The notes: generated by a model not told the origin, from the sequence alone. 64,000 bases of DNA from Xenophilus aerolatus (GCA_029968055.1 JASCNX010000001.1:930001-994000); one strand, 5' to 3'; positions 11,421 to 22,323 are shown, counted from the stretch's first letter. Translations and numbers: made by a program.

Positions 11421-11476
11421 ACCGCTGTCACACTCCGCCCCCAACTGCACAGAACAACGATTTCTTCCCCGACACC

Positions 11477-12106
11477 ATGAGCAACGTCCACGTCATCGAC
11501 CACCCCCTCGTCCAGCACAAGCTGTCGCTGATGCGCCGCAAGGACGCATCGACCAACAGCTTTCGCCGCCTGCTCAACGAGCTGAGCATGCTGATGGCCT
11601 ATGAGGTCACGCGCGACATGCCGATGCAGGACATCGAGATCGAGACCCCGCTGGAGACCATGACCACCAAGGTCATCGACGGCAAGAAGCTGGTGCTGGT
11701 GTCGATCCTGCGCGCCGGCAACGGCATCCTCGAAGGCATGCTGAGCGTGGTGCCGGGCGCGCGCGTGGGCCACATCGGCTTGTACCGCGACCCGAAGACG
11801 CTCACGGCGGTCGAGTACTACTTCAAGATGCCCAGCGAGATGGACAGCCGCGACATCATCGTGGTCGACCCGATGCTGGCCACCGGCAACTCGGCCACCG
11901 CCGCCGTCGAGCGGCTCAAGGAGCTGTCGCCGAAGTCGATCAAGTTCGTCTGCCTGCTCGCCTGCCCCGAAGGCATCAAGACCTTGCAGGAAGCGCACCC
12001 CGACGTGCCGATCTACACCGCCGCCATCGACCGCCAGCTCAACGAGCACGGCTACATCCTGCCGGGCCTGGGCGACGCGGGCGACCGCATCTTCGGGACG
12101 AAATGA
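11477..12106 (+). CDS. upp: Uracil phosphoribosyltransferase
   Basis: A 209-aa UPRT. The PRPP-binding loop is [20 protein letters not shown], the substrate region is [15 protein letters not shown], and the C-terminal uracil-binding signature is [17 protein letters not shown]. It makes UMP from uracil and PRPP. Placed directly after URC1 and URC4 it probably feeds that pathway (the yeast route is thought to start from the nucleotide level) in addition to salvage. The start at 11477 gives [17 protein letters not shown], the usual UPRT N-terminus. Confidence 0.95.
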   Translation: MSNVHVIDHPLVQHKLSLMRRKDASTNSFRRLLNELSMLMAYEVTRDMPMQDIEIETPLETMTTKVIDGKKLVLVSILRAGNGILEGMLSVVPGARVGHIGLYRDPKTLTAVEYYFKMPSEMDSRDIIVVDPMLATGNSATAAVERLKELSPKSIKFVCLLACPEGIKTLQEAHPDVPIYTAAIDRQLNEHGYILPGLGDAGDRIFGTK

Positions 12107-12107
12107 C

Positions 12108-12353
12108 GTGGGCCGGGCGCTGGCCGCGCTGCGGATCTGCTCGCTCGTCGCGCTGACCGGCAGCCTGGTCGCCTGCGCCGGCCTGTCCGCGGCGCCTGCC
12201 GGCCTGGGCATCGGCGAAGGGCGGCATCAAGCTTGCAAGCAGGCCTGCGCCGCCGCCGCGCCCGACGCACCGGCCGAGTCCTGCGAGGCCTGCAGTTGCG
12301 ACAAGCTGGCCGGCGGACCGGCGATCTGCAGCACGCACCGGCGTCTGCCTTAA
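12108..12353 (+). CDS. Small Cys-rich predicted lipoprotein
   Basis: An 81-aa frame starting with GTG one base after the upp stop. Residues 1-23 form a signal peptide with lipobox LVAC. The mature part has six further cysteines in CKQAC, CEACSC and ICSTH. I do not recognise the family. Coupling to upp suggests it is translated with the operon, but the GTG start and short length leave doubt. The Cys spacing could bind a metal or form disulfides in the periplasm. Confidence 0.5.
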   Translation: MGRALAALRICSLVALTGSLVACAGLSAAPAGLGIGEGRHQACKQACAAAAPDAPAESCEACSCDKLAGGPAICSTHRRLP

Positions 12354-12438
12354 CCGATTCAAGAGCAAAGAGGCGATTTCGCCCGTCCGACCTGCGCGAG
12401 CAGCGATCGATTCTGTCAGCCAACGAGGAGTGATTACT

Positions 12439-13437
12439 ATGATTCAACGCCGTCCCCTGGTCCTGGGCGCCGCCGCCCTGGCCGCCACCCTGGCGCTGGG
12501 CCTGCCCCAGTTCGCGTTCGCGCAAGCCAAGCTCAAGGTGGCTGCCGTGTACACGGTGCCCTTCGAGCAGCAATGGGTGGGCCGCATCCACAAGGCGCTC
12601 AAGGCCGCCGAAGCGCGCGGCGAGATCGAGTACAAGGCCACCGAGAACGTGGCCAACGCCGACTACGAGCGCGTGCTGCGCGAGTACGCCACCGCCGGCA
12701 ACCAGCTCATCGTGGGCGAGGCCTTCGCGGTCGAGGCGGCGGCGCGCAAGGTGGCCAAGGACTTCCCCAAGACCATGTTCCTCATGGGCAGCTCGGGCAA
12801 GCCGCAGGCGCCGAACTTCAGCGTCTTCGACAACTACATCCAGGAGCCGGCCTACCTCACGGGCATGATCGCCGGCGGCATGACCAAGTCGAACAAGATC
12901 GGCATGGTCGGCGGCTTCCCGATCCCCGAGGTCAACCGGCTCATGAACGCCTTCATGGCCGGCGCCAAGGAAGTGAACCCCAAGGTCGAGTTCAGCGTGA
13001 GCTTCATCAACAGCTGGTTCGACCCGCCCAAGGCCAAGGAGGCCGCCTTCGCCATGGTCGACAAGGGCGCCGACATCCTCTACGCCGAGCGCTTCGGCGT
13101 CAGCGATGCGGCCAAGGAGCGCAAGGTGCTGGCCATCGGCAACGTGATCAACACGCAGGACAAGTACCCCGACACGGTGGTGGCGTCGGCGCTGTGGAAC
13201 ATGGAGCCGAGCATCGACCGCGCGCTCAAGCTGGTCAAGGACGGCCAGTTCAAGGCCGAGGACTACGGCATCTACTCGACGATGAAGTACAAGGGCTCGG
13301 AGCTCGCGCCGCTGGGCACCTTCGACAAGAAGGTGCCGGCCGACGTCGTGGCCAAGGTCAAAGCGCGCGAGGCCGAAATCCTCGGCGGCAAGTTCACCGT
13401 GAAGGTGGACGACGGCCAGCCCAAGTCCAGCAAGTAG
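12439..13437 (+). CDS. BMP-family nucleoside ABC transporter substrate-binding protein
   Basis: A 332-aa periplasmic binding protein of the BMP/Med family (BmpA-like). A signal peptide ending in QFAFAQA precedes KLKVAAVYTVPFEQQWVGR; family blocks include FLMGSSGKPQAPNFSVFDNY, YLTGMIAGGMTKSNKIGMVG and FINSWFDPPKAKEAA. It has no lipobox, so it is soluble in the periplasm. The ATG at 12439 is chosen because GAGGAG (12425-12430) lies 8 bases upstream; an in-frame GTG at 12430 overlaps that site. Members of the family bind purine or pyrimidine nucleosides, fitting the surrounding pyrimidine genes. Confidence 0.9.
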   Translation: MIQRRPLVLGAAALAATLALGLPQFAFAQAKLKVAAVYTVPFEQQWVGRIHKALKAAEARGEIEYKATENVANADYERVLREYATAGNQLIVGEAFAVEAAARKVAKDFPKTMFLMGSSGKPQAPNFSVFDNYIQEPAYLTGMIAGGMTKSNKIGMVGGFPIPEVNRLMNAFMAGAKEVNPKVEFSVSFINSWFDPPKAKEAAFAMVDKGADILYAERFGVSDAAKERKVLAIGNVINTQDKYPDTVVASALWNMEPSIDRALKLVKDGQFKAEDYGIYSTMKYKGSELAPLGTFDKKVPADVVAKVKAREAEILGGKFTVKVDDGQPKSSK

Positions 13438-13446
13438 TCCCTCCCG

Positions 13447-13470
13447 GGAGGCGCCCTGCCCGGCGCCTCC
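13447..13470 (+). other. Hairpin after the BMP gene (possible attenuator)
   Basis: GGAGGCGCC and GGCGCCTCC separated by 6 bases, 9 bases after the binding-protein stop. A weak T-rich stretch follows (CTTTCC at about 13481). Such a stem often separates an abundant binding protein from its transporter genes by partial termination or mRNA protection; that role is inferred. Confidence 0.45.
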
Positions 13471-13487
13471 GCCGCGGCCTCTTTCCT

Positions 13488-13516
13488 CGTTCGGGCTGAG
13501 CCTGCCGAAGCCCTGC
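13488..13516. repeat. Dispersed palindromic repeat, single unit
   Basis: The segment begins CGTTCGGGCTGAGCCTGCCG and continues AAGCCCTGCG. It shares its core with the longer copies at 35493-35621 and 37396-37480. It sits between the BMP hairpin and the nucleosidase ATG. I recognise this as an abundant intergenic repeat of Comamonadaceae-type genomes (established only from memory). Confidence 0.7.
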
Positions 13517-13539
13517 GTCGCCTTTCCACCCGATCTGCC

Positions 13540-14465
13540 ATGGACTTCGTCCGTCGATTCATCGCCACCGCCCTTGCCGGCCTCGCCCTGGCGGGCTGCA
13601 GCACGCCGCCCTTCGCCACCGCGCGGCCCGAGGCGCCCCCAGCGCGCATCGCCGTCATCTCGGCCTTCGAGCCCGAGCTGGTGATGCTGCGCCAGCGCCT
13701 GCAGGGTGCGCAGTCGCAGCGCATCAACGGCGTGGAGTTCATCACCGGCTCGCTGGAGGGCCGGCCGGTGCTGCTGTTCCTCTCGGGCATCAGCATGACC
13801 AATGCCACCATGAACACCCAGCTCGCGCTGGACCGCTTCAAGGTGAGCCACATCGTGTTCAGCGGCATCGCCGGCGGTGTGAACCCGCAGTTGCACATCG
13901 GCGATGTCACCGTGCCGGCCCAATGGGGCCAGTACCTCGAAGTGCTGATGGCACGCGAGACTTCGCCCGGCCGCTACGCCGTGCCCCCGTTCATCGACGA
14001 CGCGAAGCAGTTCCCCAACTTCGGGATGATGTTTCCGCGCCCGGTCGAGTTCCGCTCGGCCACGCAGCCGGGCATGACGAAGAAGTTCTGGTTCGAGGCC
14101 GACCCGAAGATGTTGGCCGCGGCGCGCGACCTGCCCGTGCAGCTCGCCGCCTGCAGCGGGACCACCTGCCTGTCGCACACGCCCAAGCTCGTGGTCGGCG
14201 GCAACGGCGTGTCCGGCCCGGCCTTCATGGACAACGCCGCATTCCGCGAATACACCTTCCGCAGCTTCCAGGCCAACGTGCTCGACATGGAGACCGCCGC
14301 GGTGGGCATGGTGGCGCACAGCAATGGCGTGCCCTTCATCGCCTTTCGATCGCTGAGCGACCTGGCCGGCGGCGGCGAGGGCGGCAACGAGATGGGCACC
14401 TTCATGAAGCTGGCGGCCGACAACTCGGCCAAGGTACTGCTGGCCTTCCTCGCACGCTGGAAGCC

Positions 14466-14469
<4 letters not shown>
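13540..14469 (+). CDS. Lipoprotein nucleoside phosphorylase/nucleosidase-like protein
   Basis: A 309-aa protein with a lipoprotein signal (lipobox LAGC, Cys20) followed by a PNP_UDP/MTA-SAH nucleosidase fold: IAVISAFEPELVMLRQRL, FLSGISMTNATMNTQLAL, HIVFSGIAGGVNPQLHIGDV and the catalytic-region VLDMETAAVGMVAHSNGVPF with FRSLSDLAGG. In cytosolic relatives the conserved Glu and Asp of the last two blocks contact the ribose and base. Being a lipoprotein, this one should act in the periplasm, cleaving nucleosides before uptake. It lies between the binding protein and the ATPase gene, which it overlaps. The substrate is unknown. Confidence 0.85.
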
Positions 14470-16027
<1,558 letters not shown>

Positions 16028-16031
<4 letters not shown>

Positions 16032-17089
16032 GGCTCGAACGCCGTCCCCGCACCTCGCGTGCCGCGCTGGCCGTCGCCCCGGTGGGTGCCGTGCTGTTCA
16101 CGATGGCGGTGAGCGCCCTGCTGGTGCTGTGGGCCGGCGCGCCGGTGGGCCGCACCTACGCGCTGCTGCTGTCGGGCGGCTTCGGCTCGGTGTTCGCATG
16201 GAGCGAGACGCTCACGCGTGCCATCCCGCTGATCCTCACCGGCCTGTCGGCCACGGTGGCCTTCAAGGCGCGCCTGTTCAACATCGGCGCCGAGGGGCAG
16301 CTGTACGCCGGTGCGCTGGCCGCCATCGCGGTGGGCGGCATGCACGGCGGCACGGGCTTCGAGTGGCCCGTGTGGCTGCTCTTCCCGCTGATGATGCTGG
16401 CCGCCGCGCTGGCCGGCGCGCTGTTGCTGCTGGGCCCGGCGCTGATGAAGAACAAGCTCGGCGTGGACGAGGTGGTCACCACCCTGCTCTTCAACTTCAT
16501 CGTGCTGCTGGGCGTCGGCGCGTTGCTCGACGGCGCCATGAAGGACCCGACGGCCATGGGCTGGCCGCAGAGCGTGGCGCTGCAGTCCGAGCTCGAACTG
16601 TCCAAGCTGATCCCGCAGACGCGGGTGCACACGGGCCTGCTGTGGGCGGTGTCGCTGGCCGTGATGGTGTGGGCGGTCTTTCGCCACACGGTGCTGGGCT
16701 TCGACATCCGCGCCCTGGGCGCGAACCCGCGTGCGGCCGCCTTCGCCGGCGTGCCCGTCACGCGCACCGTGGTGCTCACGGCCCTGCTCTCGGGCGCGCT
16801 CGCGGGGCTGGCCGGCGCGATCGAGGTGGCGGGCCGCACCAGCTACGTCACGCTCGACATGTCACCCGGCTACGGCTACAGCGGCATCGTGATCGCGATG
16901 CTGGCCGGCCTGCACCCGCTGGGCGTGCTGGCCGCGGCCATCTTCGTCGCCGGCGTGCTGGTCGGTGCCGACACCATGAGCCGCGCCGTGGGCGTGCCCA
17001 CCTACATCGCCGACGTGATCGTCGCCACCTCGCTCATCGCGGTGCTGGTGGCCACGCTGCTGACGCAGTACAGGGTGCGCTGGAAATGA
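16028..17089 (+). CDS. Nucleoside ABC transporter permease 1
   Basis: A 353-aa inner membrane permease (BPD_transp_2, BmpA-NupB type) with about nine hydrophobic segments. Family blocks include KARLFNIGAEGQLYAGALAA, KNKLGVDEVVTTLLFNF and GFDIRALGANPRAAAFAGVP (the EAA-like coupling region); GYSGIVIAMLAGLHPLGVLA follows. The ATG at 16028 overlaps the ATPase stop. It forms a heterodimer with the second permease at 17241. Confidence 0.93.
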
Positions 17090-17100
17090 GCAGCGGAAAT

Positions 17101-17223
17101 CGGACCTCCGGACGCAGAGGACGCAAAGGTTTCGCAGAGGACGCAAAAGGACAGCCACATGTCTTGATCGGCTGTTCTTCTGCGTCCTCTGCGTGTCTTT
17201 GCGGCCTCTGCGTCCGGATGTCC
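17101..17223. repeat. Long imperfect inverted repeat between the two permease genes
   Basis: The outer arms 17101-17128 and 17196-17223 pair over 28 bases with two mismatches (core GGACGCAGAGG and its complement). Inner arms (CGCAGAGGACGCAAAAGG near 17133, CTGCGTCCTCTGCG near 17180) and a central ACAGCC/GGCTGT pair continue the stem. This looks like a mobile palindromic intergenic element. It separates two genes that are usually adjacent. Confidence 0.75.
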
Positions 17224-17240
17224 GCATTTGGCATTCCCCG

Positions 17241-18164
17241 ATGACCGAGCTCCTAGACATTCTTGCCAACCCCGCCTTCTGGGTGGCGCTGCTGCGCATT
17301 GCGACGCCGCTGATCCTGGGCACGCTGGGCGTGCTGCTGTGCGAGCGCGCGGGGGTGCTCAATCTCGGCATCGAGGGGATCATGGTGGCCGGTGCCTTCG
17401 GGGGGTGGCTGGCCGTGTACGCGGGCGCGCCGCTGTGGGTGGGCGTGGGCGTGGCGGCGCTGGCCGGCGCATTGTTCGGGCTGTTGCACGCCTTCCTCAC
17501 CGTCGGGCTGGCGCTGTCGCAGCATGTCTCGGGGCTGGGCATCACGCTGCTGGCGACGGCGCTGAGCTACTACGGCTACCGCGTGAGCTTCCCAAAGGTG
17601 AACACGCCACCGACCATCGCACCCTTCGCGCCGATGGACTGGCTGCCCGTTCCGATCCTGTCGCAGCAGACGCCGATGACGCTGCTGGCCCTGGCGTTGG
17701 TGCCCCTGCTCGGCTGGTTCCTCTACCGCACGCCGGCCGGGCTGGCCGTGCGCATGGTCGGCGAGAACCCGCAGGCGGCCGAAGGCCAGGGCGTCTCGGT
17801 CGCGGCCACGCGCACGGCCGCCATCGTGGCCGGCTCGGCGCTGATGGGCGTGGCCGGGAGCTTCCTCACGCTGTCGGCCTTCAACGCCTTTTTCTTCAAC
17901 ATGGTCAACGGGCGTGGCTGGATCTGCGTGGCGCTGGTCGTGTTCGCATCGTGGCGGCCCGGCAAGGCGCTCCTGGGCGCCCTGCTCTTCGCCTTCTTCG
18001 ACGCCCTGCAGCTGCGGCTGCAGCAGTCCGGCGACGCCGTGCTGCCCTACCAGGTCTACCTGATGCTGCCCTACCTGCTGTCGATCCTGGCGCTGGTGCT
18101 GGTGGCGCGAAAGGCGGCCTATCCGCAGGCGTTGATGAAGCCGTACCGCAAGGGCGAGCGATGA
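17241..18164 (+). CDS. Nucleoside ABC transporter permease 2
   Basis: A 307-aa permease (BPD_transp_2, NupC type). Family blocks are RIATPLILGTLGVLLCERAG, VLNLGIEGIMVAGAFGGWLA, LSQHVSGLGITLLATALSYY and GLAVRMVGENPQAAEGQGVS, followed by about eight hydrophobic segments in all. The ATG at 17241 (MTELLDIL) is chosen from the family N-terminus. No good ribosome binding site precedes it, because the inverted repeat ends 17 bases upstream; an in-frame GTG at 17193 lies inside the repeat. Confidence 0.9.
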   Translation: MTELLDILANPAFWVALLRIATPLILGTLGVLLCERAGVLNLGIEGIMVAGAFGGWLAVYAGAPLWVGVGVAALAGALFGLLHAFLTVGLALSQHVSGLGITLLATALSYYGYRVSFPKVNTPPTIAPFAPMDWLPVPILSQQTPMTLLALALVPLLGWFLYRTPAGLAVRMVGENPQAAEGQGVSVAATRTAAIVAGSALMGVAGSFLTLSAFNAFFFNMVNGRGWICVALVVFASWRPGKALLGALLFAFFDALQLRLQQSGDAVLPYQVYLMLPYLLSILALVLVARKAAYPQALMKPYRKGER

Positions 18165-18231
18165 CGGCGACGGGCGCCGCGCCCGGACTCCCGGCCATCG
18201 GGCGCCGCCGTTTCCGGTGCTGCCGAGGCCC

Positions 18232-19170
18232 TCACACGCCGCCGTGCGACGGCAGCTCCGGCAGCGCTGCCGTGCCCGACAGCCGCCGCAGTACGGCGCG
18301 CAACCGGCTCGCCGCGCGTCGCCAGGACGGCCGCTGGAGCTGCGCCACGCGTTGCTCCAACTGGACGACCTGACGGCGCGTGCGCGCCAGTTCACGCACC
18401 AGGGCAGCCTGCTCCATGGCGGCCTGCGGGGGGAAGGCCAAGCCTGGCGACGGGCCGGCGGGCTGCGCGGGGCCCGTCGCCGGTGCGCGCTCGGTGCGGC
18501 CCACGCGCACCTTGTCCGCCACGGCCACGGCCGCGTGCGCCTGCAACGCCCGCTCGCGCGTGACCCGTGCGCCCAGCACCGGGGCCAGGGCGGTATGGAG
18601 GTAGTCGGCGTCGTCGATGAAGCGCGGAAAGTCCAGCAGCACCACCGGCACGCGGTGCTGCACCAGCGTGCACAGCAACTGATGGAAGCCCAGCGCCAGC
18701 AGCCGGGCCTGGTCGACCGGGTTGAGCGAATACACCACGCCGCCGGGCACCACGCCCCACGACGCCCAGTGCTGGCAGTCCTCCGGCAGTGTGGCCAGGG
18801 CGCGCCGGGCGCGCATCTCGTTCACGATGCGGCTGGTCACGGCGTCGACCAGGTCGCGCATCGGGACGATCACGGCATCGACGGCGACCTGCGGGTCGGC
18901 CAGCAGGCGCCCCGCGAACTCGTAGAGCCAGGGCGACTTGACCACGTAGGGCGCGTCGGCGGCGCCCAGGGGCACATCCTCCAGGCCCGCATTGGCCTCC
19001 TCGTCGTACTCCGGCCGGCCCCGTGCCAGGTGGGTGTCGAGGCCGCAGGCCGCCAGGTACTGCACGAGGAAGCTCGTGCCGGCGCGGCCGGTACCGCCGA
19101 TCAGCAGATGGTGGCGCCGGCCGGGCGCATCGCACGGCGGTGCGTCGACGCGCTCGGGCACCGCGCTCAT
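18232..19170 (-). CDS. Sulfotransferase-like P-loop protein with C-terminal coiled coil
   Basis: A 312-aa protein. HHLLIGGTGRAGTSFLVQYL near residue 22 resembles the PAPS-binding loop of sulfotransferases; PYVVKSPWLYEFAGRLL and DAVIVPMRDLVDAVTSRIVN resemble the 3'-phosphate-binding region. Residues from about 245 (EQAALVRELARTRRQVVQLE) form a short coiled coil, followed by a basic tail. It overlaps cysC (ATGA), which would make its donor PAPS. The acceptor is unknown. The start at 19170 (MSAVPERVD) is chosen for the overlap; the frame is open 48 bases further upstream. Confidence 0.7.
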   Translation of the reverse strand: MSAVPERVDAPPCDAPGRRHHLLIGGTGRAGTSFLVQYLAACGLDTHLARGRPEYDEEANAGLEDVPLGAADAPYVVKSPWLYEFAGRLLADPQVAVDAVIVPMRDLVDAVTSRIVNEMRARRALATLPEDCQHWASWGVVPGGVVYSLNPVDQARLLALGFHQLLCTLVQHRVPVVLLDFPRFIDDADYLHTALAPVLGARVTRERALQAHAAVAVADKVRVGRTERAPATGPAQPAGPSPGLAFPPQAAMEQAALVRELARTRRQVVQLEQRVAQLQRPSWRRAASRLRAVLRRLSGTAALPELPSHGGV

Positions 19171-19808
19171 CGGGCGAGCTCCGCGTCCGGCGCCGCGGCC
19201 CGGCTCGCGGCCATCCACCGGCCCACGAGCGCGACGGTGAGCTGCTGCACCGCCTCGGCAATGCCCAGCGCGGCGGTGTCGATGCGCAGGTCGGGCGTGG
19301 CCGGCGCCTCGTACGCGTCGGACACGCCGGTGAACTGCCTAAGCTCGCCGCGCCGCACGCGGGCGTACAGGCCCTTCACGTCGCGGTGCTCGCACAGGCC
19401 GACGGGCGCGTCCACGTGGACCTCGCGGTAGGCAGCGCCCACGATCTGCCGCGCCATCGTGCGCTGCGCGTGGCGTGGGGAAATGGCCGCCACCACCACC
19501 AGCACGCCCTGCGCGCTGAGCAGGCGCGCCACCTCGGCGATGCGGCGCACGTTCTCGCGCCGGTCCTGCTCGCTGAAGCCCAGGCCCCGGCTCAGGCCCT
19601 GCCGCACCGTGTCGCCGTCGAGCACGGCGACTGGCACCCCGCAGCGCACCAGCCGGGCGCGCAGGCCCTCGGCCAGCGTGGACTTGCCGGCGCCCGACAG
19701 GCCGGTGAGCCAGACCACGCAGGCTGCCTGGGCGGGACGGGGCACGGCCGCGCGGCGCAGGTCGGACAGGTCCGGCTCGGCCAGGACAGCGGGAGACAAC
19801 GACTTCAT
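19167..19808 (-). CDS. cysC: Adenylylsulfate (APS) kinase
   Basis: A 213-aa APS kinase. It shows the P-loop WLTGLSGAGKSTLAEGL, the substrate site VLDGDTVRQGLSRGLGFSEQ with RRENVRRIAEVARLL, and the lid region YREVHVDAPVGLCEHRDVKG. It phosphorylates APS to PAPS. No cysD/cysN ATP sulfurylase genes accompany it here; instead it is translationally coupled to a sulfotransferase-like gene, which points to a sulfation role rather than assimilation. Minus strand, inserted between plus-strand pyrimidine genes. Confidence 0.93.
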   Translation of the reverse strand: MKSLSPAVLAEPDLSDLRRAAVPRPAQAACVVWLTGLSGAGKSTLAEGLRARLVRCGVPVAVLDGDTVRQGLSRGLGFSEQDRRENVRRIAEVARLLSAQGVLVVVAAISPRHAQRTMARQIVGAAYREVHVDAPVGLCEHRDVKGLYARVRRGELRQFTGVSDAYEAPATPDLRIDTAALGIAEAVQQLTVALVGRWMAASRAAAPDAELAR

Positions 19809-20052
19809 GGGGAATACGGTCCTTCACGGCGCCGGGCCCGGGCGAGGTGTGCGGCGCGCCGGCAGCCGGGGGTCGAGGCGATCATGGACGGCGATCTGGG
19901 GCAAAGATGGGAGCATCCGCGCTCGGCGGCCCCGCGACGTTTCGCGCGCGTAAAGATTCATGAGCCGGGGATTAGCATCGGAGCGGACGCACGCTGGCAC
20001 GGCCCTTGAATCCTCGACGGCCACCACCCCGGCAGCGCCGACCAAGGACACC

Positions 20053-21348
20053 ATGCTCGACCTGCTGATCACCCATGCCAGCCTGCCCGATGGCCGCACC
20101 GACATGTCGGTCGCGGTGCGGGAGGGCCGCATCGTCGAAGTCACCCAGGGGCTCGCCGCCCCGGCCGCCCGCACCGTCGACGCTGCCGGCCAGTTGCTCT
20201 CGCCGCACTTCTGCGACCCGCACTTCCACATGGACGCCACGCTGAGCTACGGCCTGCCCCGCGTGAACGAGAGCGGCACCCTGCTGGAAGGCATCGCGCT
20301 GTGGGGCGAGCTCAAGCCGCTGCTGACGGCCGATGCGCTGGTCGAGCGCGCCCTCGCCTACTGCGACTGGGCGGTGGCCAAGGGCCTGCTGGCCGTCCGC
20401 ACCCATGTGGACACCAGCGACCCCAGCCTGCTCGCCGTGGATGCGCTGCTGGAGGTCAAGCGCCGCGTCGCGCCCTACCTCGACCTGCAGCTGGTGGCCT
20501 TCCCGCAGGACGGCGTGCTGCGCACGAAGGGCGGCGTCGACAGCCTGAAGCGCGCGCTCGACAAGGGCGTCGACGTCGTCGGCGGCATTCCGCACTTCGA
20601 GCGCACGATGGCCGACGGCGCGGCCAGCGTGAAGCTGCTGTGCGAGATCGCCGCCGAGCGCGGCCAATTGGTCGACATGCACTGCGACGAATCCGACGAC
20701 CCGCTCTCGCGCCACATCGAGACGCTGGCCTTCGAGACCCAGCGCCTGGGCCTGCAGGGCCGCGTGACCGGTTCGCACTGCACCTCCATGCACAGCATGG
20801 ACAACTACTACGTGAGCAAGCTGCTGCCGCTCATCGCCGAGAGCGGCGTCAGCGTCATTGCCAACCCGCTCATCAACATCACGCTGCAGGGGCGGCACGA
20901 CACCTACCCCAAGCGCCGCGGCATGACCCGCGTGCCCGAGCTGATGAACCAGGGCGTGAACGTCGCCTTCGGCCACGACTGCGTGATGGACCCGTGGTAC
21001 GGCATGGGGTCGGGCGACATGCTCGAAGTGGCGCACATGGGCCTGCACGTGGCGCAGATGACCAGCCAGGCCGGCATCCGCCGCTGCTTCGAGGCCGTGA
21101 CCACGAATGCCGCGCGCCTGATGCACCTGCCGCGCTACGGCATCGAGGACGGCGCCGACGCCAGCTTCGTGCTGCTGCAGGCGCGCGACCCGGTGGAGGC
21201 GATCCGCCTGCGTGCGACGCGGCTCATGGTGTTCCGCCGCGGCCGCCTGCTGGCCGAGACCCCGGCCACCACGGCGGCCCTGCACCTGGACGGCCGGCCG
21301 ACGGCCACGTCGTGGATGCCCGCCCAGGGCGCCCGGCCGGTGCGCTGA
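20053..21348 (+). CDS. Cytosine deaminase-like amidohydrolase
   Basis: A 431-aa metal-dependent amidohydrolase of the CodA/AtzC-like group. The metal site residues appear in DPHFHMDATL (His57, His59), QLVDMHCDESDD, GSHCTSMHS and FGHDCVMDPWYGMGSGDM. The C-terminal FVLLQARDPVEAIRLRA is typical of the composite beta-sandwich. It could deaminate cytosine to uracil, feeding the URC operon upstream, but isopropylammelide-type amidohydrolases share these motifs. The ATG at 20053 has AAGGA upstream and matches the family start. Confidence 0.85.
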   Translation: MLDLLITHASLPDGRTDMSVAVREGRIVEVTQGLAAPAARTVDAAGQLLSPHFCDPHFHMDATLSYGLPRVNESGTLLEGIALWGELKPLLTADALVERALAYCDWAVAKGLLAVRTHVDTSDPSLLAVDALLEVKRRVAPYLDLQLVAFPQDGVLRTKGGVDSLKRALDKGVDVVGGIPHFERTMADGAASVKLLCEIAAERGQLVDMHCDESDDPLSRHIETLAFETQRLGLQGRVTGSHCTSMHSMDNYYVSKLLPLIAESGVSVIANPLINITLQGRHDTYPKRRGMTRVPELMNQGVNVAFGHDCVMDPWYGMGSGDMLEVAHMGLHVAQMTSQAGIRRCFEAVTTNAARLMHLPRYGIEDGADASFVLLQARDPVEAIRLRATRLMVFRRGRLLAETPATTAALHLDGRPTATSWMPAQGARPVR

Positions 21349-21399
21349 CGTCGTCGTCGTCCGACGGCGGCGAGGCACCGCGGGCGGGAGAATCGCCGC

Positions 21400-22308
21400 A
21401 TGCGCTCCCCCTTCGCCCTGCTGCTTGTCCTCTCGGCGCTTGCAGGCTGCGCCACCACGGTGCCGGATGCCGCGCTCGGCCAGGCGCCCACCTACCTCGC
21501 GAACGGCCCGACGCCCGACGTGCCCAACGGCGCGGCGCTGCGCCACCGCATCTGGACGCCCGCGCTGGACGACGCCTTCGTGCCGCAAGGCCTCACCAGC
21601 GCGGGCGACGCCCTGTACGTCAGCAGCTACCGGCCGACGCCGGACCTCAAGGCCAGCACCGGCCCGTGCCGCGTGTTCCGCATCGACATGGCGTCGGGCC
21701 GCATCACCGGCGGCTTCGACGTGCCGCCCGGCACCTGCACCCATTCGGGCGGGCTGGCCTACGTGGGCCAGGACCGGCTGCTGCTGGCCGACACGCGGCA
21801 GCTGTTCCTCATCGACCTGCCGCGCGCCCTGGCGGCGGGCACCTCGCAGGGCGCGGCGCGGACGCTGAAGATCGCGGGCGAGCTGCGCGGCAGCTACGCC
21901 ACCTTCGACGGCCGCGATGCGTGGATCGGCACCTGGACCAAGGAGCAGGCCAAGGCCCGGATGTTCCGGCTGGACCTGCGCCTGTTCGACACGCACGACG
22001 GCCAGACCATCGCCGAGGACCGCGCGCAGGAATCCATTCCCGTCCCGCTGGAGGCGCAGGGCGCCGCCTTCGACCGCGACGGCACGCTGTGGGTGTCGGC
22101 CAGCAACAGCCGCTGGGGCAAGCTGTACCGGCTCGGCCGGCGGGGCGAGGTGCTGGCCGAATACCCGATGGTGGCCGGCCTCGAGGACCTCACGGTCGAT
22201 GCGCAGGGCCGGCTGTGGGGCCTGTCGGAATCGGGCACCCGCAAGTACCTGCACTGGGCCACGCGCTTCCCGTACATCTTCCGCATCGACACCGCGCAGC
22301 TGCGCTGA
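21400..22308 (+). CDS. Predicted lipoprotein with beta-propeller-like repeats
   Basis: A 302-aa protein with lipobox LAGC (residues 14-17). The mature part has WD/SMP-30-like strand repeats such as DAFVPQGLTSAGDALYVSSY, SGGLAYVGQDRLLLADTRQL, GAAFDRDGTLWVSASNSRWG and GLEDLTVDAQGRLWGLSESG. It is probably a periplasmic propeller. I do not recognise a specific function, and no clear operon partner is present; the sirtuin gene is convergent. Confidence 0.75.
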   Translation: MRSPFALLLVLSALAGCATTVPDAALGQAPTYLANGPTPDVPNGAALRHRIWTPALDDAFVPQGLTSAGDALYVSSYRPTPDLKASTGPCRVFRIDMASGRITGGFDVPPGTCTHSGGLAYVGQDRLLLADTRQLFLIDLPRALAAGTSQGAARTLKIAGELRGSYATFDGRDAWIGTWTKEQAKARMFRLDLRLFDTHDGQTIAEDRAQESIPVPLEAQGAAFDRDGTLWVSASNSRWGKLYRLGRRGEVLAEYPMVAGLEDLTVDAQGRLWGLSESGTRKYLHWATRFPYIFRIDTAQLR

Positions 22309-22323
22309 GCGGCGCCGCAACGC

